A stretch of 64,000 nucleotides of DNA from Pseudovirgaria hyperparasitica. Taxonomy: Eukaryota > Ascomycota > Dothideomycetes > Acrospermales > Acrospermaceae. The position numbers and the translations under genes were made by a program. The notes below the pieces were generated by a model. The model made no database searches. It had not been told where the DNA came from and saw only the letters and a list, made by a program, of their open reading frames with translations. Below are positions 56,195 through 64,000 of the stretch, one piece after another. The DNA is taken from positions 1,349,943 through 1,413,942 of the forward strand of contig NW_022985552.1 of the NCBI RefSeq assembly GCF_010093815.1, given 5' to 3'. The first letter of the stretch is position 1. The number at the start of each line of letters is the position of its first letter.

Positions 56195-57844
56195 ATGCAG
56201 CCTTTGCGCCGGCTACCATACACCTGCAAACATTGCGCAAGTACCGCTCGCGACACTAAACACACACGTACCCTCTCAAGCTATAGACAACTCGTAACAC
56301 GAAGAAGCTATAGCAATGTCACTAAAACCTCGCGACCGTTTCGACTAGCTGTCATCGGCTCTGGGCCTGCTGGCTTCTACGCCGCATATCGATTTATGAA
56401 CAAAGTACAAGATGCAATCGTTGATATGTATGAGCAATTGCCTGTACCATTTGGTCTGGTGCGCTTTGGAGTAGCGCCTGATCATCCCGAAGTCAAGGTG
56501 GGCCACCCACTTAGCTCCTGCAGCAAGAGTCAAGGCTGATACATAGAGTCGCAGAACTGTCAAGACAAATTCGAAGAAGTTGCCCTCTCTCCGCGGTTCA
56601 ATTTTATCGGCAATGTTGCTGTGGGCCACGACATACCTCTCTCTTTACTTACACCCCATTACGATGCCATCCTTTTCGCGTACGGCGCATCCGAAGACAA
56701 AGCTTTAGGTATCCCAGGGGAGCAAGGAAACGGCATATACTCGGCTCGCGCGTTCGTTGGCTGGTACAATGGACTCCCGGAGTATGCTGGGCTATCACCG
56801 GCATTGACCGGGGGAGAAGAGGCAATCGTTATAGGGCAAGGAAACGTAGCACTGGATGTTGCAAGGATTTTACTAAGTCCAGTAGAGGACTTGCAGAAGA
56901 CTGATATCACCACTTATGCCGCAGACGCCCTCCGCCGCAGCACCATCAAGAAGGTCTCCATCGTAGGGCGGAGGGGGCCGTTTCAAGCAGCATTCACCGT
57001 AAAAGAGGCTCGAGAGCTCATCAATCTTCAATCCGCGCAGTTCCTGTCAGATGGTCTCAGAAAAGCTATACAGTGGGACGCACTACCGTCTGGGGGACCA
57101 AAGAAACTCCCTCGTGTACAGCGGCGCCTCTTCGAGGTGCTTATGAAGGGGATGGACGAAGGTTTAAAAGCAAACACAAGCAAGTACTGGGAGCTGCGGT
57201 ACTTTTTGTCACCCGAGAGATTCGATTTGGACGCAGAGGGCGAGCTCGATAGCATCACTTTCAGCCAAAATATGTACAGCGATGGGTCTGATCCCCTTTC
57301 TGTCGATGCAAAGGTCGCTACCTCCTCTGAGCACCCAATAACTCTCCCATCATCCGTAGCGTTCCGCTCCGTCGGCTACAAATCTGCTTCGATACCGGGT
57401 CTAGAAGATCTCGGGATCACATTCGATTCCAGAATGGGTATCATCCCAAATGATATTCATGGCCGTGTTCTCAGCCCTACTGCTGGCCCAGGCTCGCTTA
57501 CTGCCGGGCATGTACCAGGGATGTACTGCGCTGGTTGGGTGAAGCGTGGGCCGACAGGTGTCATCGCAAGTACGATGGACGATGCCTTTAGCTCTGCAGA
57601 TGTGATTGCGAGTGACTGGGAGAATAGAGCACCGTTTCTCAATCATAACATAGGCAATGGACAGAGTACGGCGCTAGGCTGGGATGGTGTCAAAGACGAG
57701 GCAGCGCGGCGGGGACTGCAGAGAGTATCTTGGCAGGACTGGAAGAAGATAGACCAAGTGGAGAAGGAGAAGGGTAAGCTCTTGGGAAAGGAGAGAGAGA
57801 AGTTCGCGAGTGTCGAGGACATGCTACGAGTCCTGAACTCATGA
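56195..57844 (+). CDS. ARH1: NADPH:adrenodoxin oxidoreductase homologue, mitochondrial
   Basis: Exons 56195-56497 and 56555-57844 (57-nt intron, phase 0, GTGGGC donor) give 530 residues. The N-terminal 45 residues are Arg/Ser/Thr-rich without acidic runs, a mitochondrial presequence. FAD binding: AVIGSGPAGFYAA (Gly55-Gly60). The family sequence VRFGVAPDHPEVKNCQDKF crosses the intron and fixes the junction. NADPH binding: IVIGQGNVALDVARIL, with VSIVGRRGPFQAAFT. The C-terminal FAD contact is YCAGWVKRGPTGVIASTM. The enzyme passes electrons from NADPH to ferredoxin Yah1 in the matrix for Fe-S cluster, heme A and coenzyme Q synthesis, and is essential in yeast. Confidence 0.95.
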
Positions 57845-58239
57845 TCGTTTACTGAGCAACCATTAGTCCCAAGTAGCTGACCATGCGTGTGCTTCCCGAC
57901 AGAGCTAATTCGCCGGAAATCTATGGTATATGAGCTGTGCTTATATGAAATGATCTGTAAATTATGCGCAGGCAGAGCCGAAAAAAAAGGCCAAAAGGAA
58001 GGGTGACAAGCATCAATGCGCTAAGCATGTATATTCGGCGCTTGACCTATTTGGGCCAGCTCCGAGGCCGAGAGTGATACAACACGGCGTTTAACGCTGA
58101 TGCTCATTTCCAGCTCCGTATACCCAATGCAGTTTTTCTTCTCCAGTATATCACTACGCAAAGTATAACTCTCCTCGAGTACTGGAGCGTATACAGCGCG
58201 TCAGCACGTCTAGCTTCATGTGAAAGGTTTGTTTCATCG
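57845..58239. other. Intergenic between ARH1 and the BTB-like gene
   Basis: 395 bp, with an A8 run near 57982. Nothing coding. Confidence 0.7.
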
Positions 58240-59501
58240 ATGTCTGCGAACGACGAAAACGTCCCGCCGCAGCAGTGTGATGCTGGCTCCTCCAAGTTAG
58301 AGATAAATACCATTATCTTTGATCCTGATGGCGATCTGATGGTTCTTGTCGGGTCTCTAGACACGGAACATGATCTAGGACAAGAAGCTGAACAGGAATG
58401 GGCGCCGCGAGTGCCACTTGGTCCTCGACAGATTCACTCAGCTGTACATTGTCTACAGCGTCGATTTCAAGTCTGTCGAAGTAATTTGGCCCAGGCAAGC
58501 AAAGTCTGGAGACATATGCTCCGAGGTCCTTTCGCCGAAACCAACTCTACTGAGATTCCGTTCCCTGATGACGATCCTGTGGCGATGACACTTATTCTCG
58601 GAATCGTTCACTTACGATTCGATATAATCAGTCAGGATACGACATTTGATAACCTTCTTGATCTTACCATCCTGATTGATAAATATGAACTACAAGCAGT
58701 CGTGGCACCTTTCTGGCAAAATTGGGTTAGATCATGCTACGATACTCTGCTTCACCAGGGAAAGGAAGAGTGGCTTTTTATTGCGTGGGTGTTTGGCATG
58801 ACTGAAGATTTCAAGACATTGGCTTTCCAAATTGCCCGTCGGACCCGGCTTTCGAAACCAAAAGACCAGTACACCATTGATTTCAAGACCCTGGAGGACT
58901 CAGTCATGCCTTACGGGGCTTTGGGTGTGTTTACATCCCTGATTAGTTCCTGTAATCAGGCAGCTAATAATACTGCACAGATCGGCTGAAGAAATGGAGA
59001 GAAGCTATGCTTGCAGCGATCCTCAAGTATTGTAATGAACGCATACTCAATCCGTGCGGTCCGCCTCCGCCTCCTCCAGCAGAGACACCCGGTGTCCTAC
59101 ACGAAGATCCAATAAGCGCATGTGGCGAGTCCACATGCGAAGCCATGATGCTCGGCTCACTCCTTCAAGGACTCAAAAAGAAAAAATTGTGGCCACTGCC
59201 AGATCCCAAGATTATGCAACATAGTGTTGACGAGCTTCTACGCATCATTAAAACTATCAGGATCAAAGCCAAGGACCATCATAGAGACTGCCCAGGAGCA
59301 TTCTGGAAACCACCTCACCTGCTACCTTTCAACGCGGACTTTGGAAATATGGCGTGGCAACCTCTCACGCCGCGCTATTCCAGTAGCCAAGAAGAGGTCT
59401 TGAAGGAGCATGCTATGAAGTTGGGCTTCTATCAACATCCGGAGTCGTTTGATAAAACGACTGCACCTAATCTTGCGCAAAATGAGGCTGACTTACTTTA
59501 A
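58240..59501 (+). CDS. BTB/POZ-like fungal protein
   Basis: Exons 58240-58924 and 58981-59501 (56-nt intron with GTGTGT donor and CACAG acceptor) give 401 residues. The first 70 residues are acidic and contain INTIIFDPDGDLMVLVG, the beta-strand start of a degenerate BTB fold found in many fungal proteins; then QVCRSNLAQASKVWRHMLRGPFAE and FPDDDPVAMTLILGIVHLRF match the BTB helices, and LLDLTILIDKYELQAVVAPFWQNW the back region. The second exon starts DRLKKWREAMLAAILKYCNE, with a proline run (PPPPPPAE) and a Cys pair downstream. Such proteins are abundant in Pezizomycotina, often species-specific; function unknown. Confidence 0.75.
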
Positions 59502-60603
59502 ATTTTCTCGGACGTGCGGATTGACGATCTGAGGGCTACTGTGCACTCCCGATGGAAGCGTCAGCACTAGTCAGAACATCGTACCCGGTCGGGACTTCAT
59601 CACGGTCTTTGACCTGATGGTCACATGAAATCAGTACATTGATCCCTCAAGTTGTGGCATCCGAGGGGGCAAACTCATCATGAATAGTGGCCTGTGAGCA
59701 TGCAGACTGCGGATCAGACTTTACGCGCTCAACATCCAGATGATAATGGCCGCGTAGTTGTCGAGATGTGATACCAGAACGAGTATCTGTTCCCATAGGA
59801 AGGAATCAGATAAGCAAAGGCAAAGGTAGCCCACGTTAGTTCCTTGTTCATCGGCGGAGAAAACGTTCATGGGCTCTCAGAGTGCTCTGTTGCGGACATC
59901 TTAGGTCGGAGAGGGGGTTTGAACCGTCCGTTCTCGCAGGTTATAGCATGTCTGATGAATCTCACTTTGCAGCTAGAAGTCTTCGTATGGAATTCGAACG
60001 AAGCTCATCCCTATAGATGAGTGAATCCCTAAACGTTCTCATAAGCAACAGCCTCAGCCGAAAAAGGCATTTATTGATGGTCTTGTGAATGTCCCGTTAG
60101 ACTTTTGAAATCGACTTAGATTCAAGGTCTGACAGGGACGTGGCTTTCAGTTGCAAGGCTTTGTCAAATTCCCAGGACCTGGCGATCAGAGTATAAGGGT
60201 ATTTTGGGTGACAGAATCTTGGGATTAGGTGCCTAGAAGACGTTGGATTAGTGCGTAGTGCGTTAGCTATCGACGATGCAATACTGGCAAGGAAAGAGCT
60301 GGGACAGTCAAGCAATATTAGGGGGGGGGGGTTGAAATGATCCTTATTCGCATGACCGTTGACTGAGTCCAGATCAATGATTAGCCAGGAACAAATAAAA
60401 GCCTACTTACGCATTCCAGTTAAAGTAGCGCTCAGTGTAGTTTTAGGAGTCAATGCCTCATGGTTGGTGGGACGGGATAAATTCATATGTTGTGTATCCT
60501 ATGCGACGGGGTGAACGAGTTGATATTCGTTCATGGGAAAGAAATTAGAGTGTCTGACTTTGAACAAAAGAAAGAAAAAGACTGAATTGCTGAGATGCAT
60601 GAT
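59502..60603. other. Intergenic, no gene recognised
   Basis: 1.1 kb between convergent genes. A G11 homopolymer lies near 60321. No credible coding frame. Confidence 0.65.
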
Positions 60604-61570
60604 TTAGGCAATCCCGCACTGATATAACGCCTTCAATGCGAAGCCTTCCTTCAACGCCCGCGGAATCACAGTATTAATGGCATATGTCACCGTCGGTTGC
60701 TCGATATCATGCTGCAAAGTAATAAACCCGTTCCCTCGGTTCCGACCTTGCGTCACCAGATCATTGAGATTCGCGTCCAAAGCTGCCTGGTTACCCGGAT
60801 TGTCGACAAGCGTGTAGTCTTTCGTGTCGTATGGACCTGCTGTCCAGATAGTTGGAATGAGCCCCATCTGGTGGGAAATTGCCCTCACACGGTCGTCGAT
60901 GTCGCCAAATGGCGGGCGCATGAGACCAAGCTTAAGGTTACGGTTCGTTATCTGGTTGAGAACTTCGCGTGTCCAGCCAAGTTCGGCGACGACTTGTTCG
61001 TTGGTGAGGGTTGTGAGAGCGGTGTGGCTCCTGAATTTGTATAAGCTCTGAAGTTGGAGTAGTAAATAAAAGGAGATCTTACCATGTGTGTACACCAATC
61101 TGGTGACCTGTGTTTGCAAGGCGTATGGCGGTGTCTCGTACTTTAGTCGATTGGCTGCCGGTCAGGAAGAAAGTTGCCTTTACTCGTTGTGAGTCAAGAT
61201 AGTCGAGCAGTTGGTTTGTGTATTGTGATGGACCGTCGTCGAATGTTAAGCCCCATTCACCTCGATTTGGACAAGCCGTGGCATCATCTGGTCGTGTGCA
61301 GAGGTTGCACGACCACCAGCAGTTTGCTTGTGCGTTTGCAACGTTGTTTTGATTACTGGTGCGATCGCAGAGAGCCGAGCCAGAGGGACTGATGTTTGGG
61401 ACTTTGGACCAGTCGATTTGTGACACCCATTGCCTGACTTCTGGGGAATTTGTGTCGGGTACTTGGTCGAGTGGTGGCCAACTAGACTGTCTTTGTATTA
61501 TAGATGGTAAAGCTTCTGACAAAGGTATCAAATTGGCTAGTGTCGCCAAAGCTATGTAAGTGGTAAACAT
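60604..61570 (-). CDS. Secreted polysaccharide (chitin) deacetylase, CE4 family
   Basis: Exons 61570-61083 and 61030-60604 (52-nt intron, GTAAGA donor, TTCAG acceptor) give 304 residues. A signal peptide covers about residues 1-20 (MFTTYIALATLANLIPLSEA). The CE4 motifs are complete: LTFDDGPS (Asp111 base, Asp112 metal ligand), GVHTWSH (His161 and His165 metal ligands, across the intron), RPPFGDID, and the later TAGPYDTKDY and ITLQHDIEQPTV (the His in LQHD being the catalytic one). Paired cysteines before the domain (CWWSCNLCTRPDDATACPN) are usual for fungal enzymes. It removes acetyl groups from chitin to give chitosan, in wall remodelling or in hiding chitin from plant receptors. No GPI signal or chitin-binding module is seen. 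Confidence 0.93.
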
Positions 61571-64000
61571 TTCTGGTAGATCCTACCAAGTGAAATGTAG
61601 ACACTGTTCAAAAACCCTTTTCCGATGGGCTGATCGACCTCTATAACATATTCTCCCTGTGGCTCTCATACCTGTGTCTTATTCTTCTTGGCTAGATTAT
61701 GATCGTCGAAGAAGGATCGGAATGTTTGCCGCTGACATATGCGTCGATCAGATCAGCTATGCATCCAGTGCTTGTCGTGAGTATGCGGCGTAGAATCAGA
61801 GCGTGGTCAATTTCAATTGGATACAAATCTGCGACTTTGTCGTATACCGAGCCAATAGCGAAGGCTGTTGTGCATAATCTCGGAGAATTTGGGTGTTGCT
61901 ACAGCTGCTTTGCACTCAGACAAACTTGCCAAGCCCAGCACAAAAATCCTTCTACAGTGATAAGCATGCGACCGTAAGCATAGAGTTTTCAAAGCACGAG
62001 GACAGTATCTAAGCATTGAAGAACCTCTATGATCGTCGTCATGCGAGATGCTGCTGGGATTATCCAGGTAAACATTTGCGAGGTTGCTCATGATATTACG
62101 GCATTACGGGCATTAAATGTTCGCATTCTCGGTCGTTCGGAAACCTAGAAATGTCGCGTAACATTGAGTCTTTGACAATGTCAAGTTGTGCTCGCCCTCA
62201 TATTGTACGGTTGGTTGGGCGATCGCAAATGATTTACGGCTTATACTAAATGCCGTCAAGTGGCAAGTTTACTACTGGACCATCGAGTCTCTCCAGTGCT
62301 AGACATAGCCGCCCTGGGAGACCTCGCGACGCAGATTTCGCAATTGTGGCACAGTTGCCCTCTTGTCGTACCACGTAAGGTCTTGCTTGCAGTTACCGTT
62401 TCTAGTCCTGGAAACGTTAGTCCATGCTTTAGCCCCAGATCTGCGATCACAGAGGCAGGCGTATTATCTTTATAGACCCCATTTGCAATCTCAAATCACT
62501 ATGCTCGAGAGTGTTTGCTCAAGATGGCACCTCTCTTGCTATAAGTACGGTGTAGGCTTAGACGATGGTCGGCGTAGGGCATTGCTAGCGAGAAATGCTC
62601 ATACTCCTACGCATCGTATAGCTCTTTAGGTAGGCCTAGCCTCTAACGCCTTATAGTTTAGCATGATATAATCCTTTGGAAAAACAAGTTGAACATCAAG
62701 ACTATTGAAAGATGGCTGAAAAGGGAGCTGTTATTGGTCAAAAATCTCACTAGCAGATCTTCAGCATCTATCGAAATGACACGTTTTCGTACCTCTTAGC
62801 AGTGTTGCAAACGTTCAGCATGTATTTCTCACAAGACTGTGATAATTTTGCGAGAATAATGCCAGCATCTCAGCGAAGCCCAGCAACTATGGTAGTCAAT
62901 ACCTAGTCCGAACAATTAGCTGCTCATTCGGGCATCACTTGAGCACTACATCTTTGCGTGCGACGGTGCGTCCACATGTTGGTGTCGCGTGCTCACCGAC
63001 AGTTCCGCTGCCTTACCCTCCTCATTGTGTGAACTAGTGTCTATACAAACGCGTTCGATCACGTAAGGTCGCAGTATCATATTGAAGACTCTCAGCGCCA
63101 GTTGTTGATGATACAGGTCGTCGTGGTGTTTAGTGTTTGAGATTGAATAGATAGTCAAGGTCTGACTGTACTAGGTAGCTTTTCACCCGTGCTTATTAAT
63201 TCACCCATCCGGATGACTTCCGAGTCAATTGAGGTACCGTTCCATCCCCGGCCGCCTAGACATCCGTCAGCTGCCAAGCTTTCTTGGATTTCTTCCTCCT
63301 AGCCCCTACACTCGAGTCACCGTGCCGTCTCGACCATTGTCTGAGTACCCATTCGGCCGTGCTACATGCTCTGTTCTAAAGCAGAAGCTAGGAACCGATA
63401 TTGTGTGCACTATTTTCAGTAATCTTTCTCTATGTCGCCCCCGATGTGTCTCTGGAGTTTTGTTGCATCGCACGCAATATTAGACCAAGTGACGTGCTGG
63501 AGGGTATAAAAACACCCTCACTCCTTGATGATATTTAGCCTGGACTGAGCAAAACAGGATACTGTGGACTCTACTACCGATTGTTGAACTGTGACATAGT
63601 CATGACCAGTGCGACGAGGCATGAGCAAGAGCTTGGATGTGGCTAGTTTGACCAGGCTCCGAGGGTCCCCACCAAAACGCTTCAGCAGGTCTTCGAGATC
63701 CGTCACTACGTCACAGACCATGAGTTCCTTTCTTGACCAGGGGAACTTCAGCTACTTCGCCCAAAAGCATCTGACCGGCTTCTACAGGGGCCTTCCCTTC
63801 GCTCGAACGTCTAAGAGAACGAGGCTCCTTCCCTACAGTACGCCCTAATTATCCCGAAAATGTCGAATCAATCCAGCTCTCTTTTTGGTTCTGGCCAAGA
63901 TGCAATGTGTTTTAAAATGGAGAACAGGAGCATTTGAATCCGGATGAGACCGAACACTCCGCGCGTTTGAGACTCATTCCGTGCTCTGTTGGTTGCCTCC
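61571..64000. other. Intergenic to window end, no gene recognised
   Basis: 2.4 kb with only short unrelated frames on both strands. No domain, splice series, RNA gene or long repeat recognised. A gene starting beyond the window may have its promoter here. Confidence 0.6.

Noticed and set aside
1-64000. tRNA or rRNA genes
   Set aside because: I looked for GGTTCRANNCC-type B boxes with a matching acceptor stem and found none that convinced me; a covariance search would be decisive.

Overview
The window is nuclear DNA of a filamentous ascomycete (Pezizomycotina; Dothideomycetes is my guess, not proven). Evidence: genes with short introns of about 42-118 nt carrying GT...CTAAC/CTGAC...AG signals, a Pex14/17-type peroxin tail (a protein restricted to Pezizomycotina), a fungal xanthine dioxygenase (XanA), the mating-fusion protein Prm1 and the very large Csf1. 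I see no viral, retroviral or LTR-type element, no CRISPR array, no tRNA or rRNA gene, and no complete transposon; one non-autonomous DNA element (MITE) is clear.

Layout. 1-743: tail of a peroxin gene. 2-10.7 kb: an accessory, decaying stretch holding a RING-finger gene split by a hAT-like MITE, an ankyrin gene whose upstream frame is broken, an intact ubiquitin C-terminal hydrolase, a second ankyrin gene, an unrecognised reading frame with one internal stop, and a frameshifted M20 amidohydrolase pseudogene. 10.96-22.1 kb: conserved housekeeping block RPS10 / SDE2 / VPS39 / RFC5 / PRM1. 22.1-26.5 kb: a long intergenic region rich in tandem repeats and pyrimidines in front of a conserved unknown protein. 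28.5-32.9 kb: a divergent pair, a TauD-type 2-oxoglutarate dioxygenase and a Dal5-type MFS permease, which looks like a sulfonate (or related organic anion) use module. 33.5-48.4 kb: a disordered protein, a DUF300 (TMEM184-like) membrane protein with an 18-nt exon, and CSF1 with a 9.6-kb exon. 49.8-53 kb: a small secreted M35-like protein whose zinc motif seems lost, a pair of structured repeats, and xanA. 53.8-61.6 kb: a fungal membrane protein, mitochondrial ferredoxin reductase ARH1, a BTB-like protein and a secreted chitin-deacetylase-like CE4 enzyme. 61.6-64 kb: no gene seen.

How they fit together. The housekeeping genes act in unrelated core processes (translation, splicing, vacuole tethering, DNA replication clamp loading, lipid transfer, Fe-S/heme electron supply). 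The accessory enzymes lean to nutrient scavenging: xanthine (xanA), sulfonates (dioxygenase plus permease) and, in the past, an N-carbamoyl/allantoate-type amidohydrolase now dead. Exon coordinates given below were derived by eye from splice signals and reading-frame continuity.
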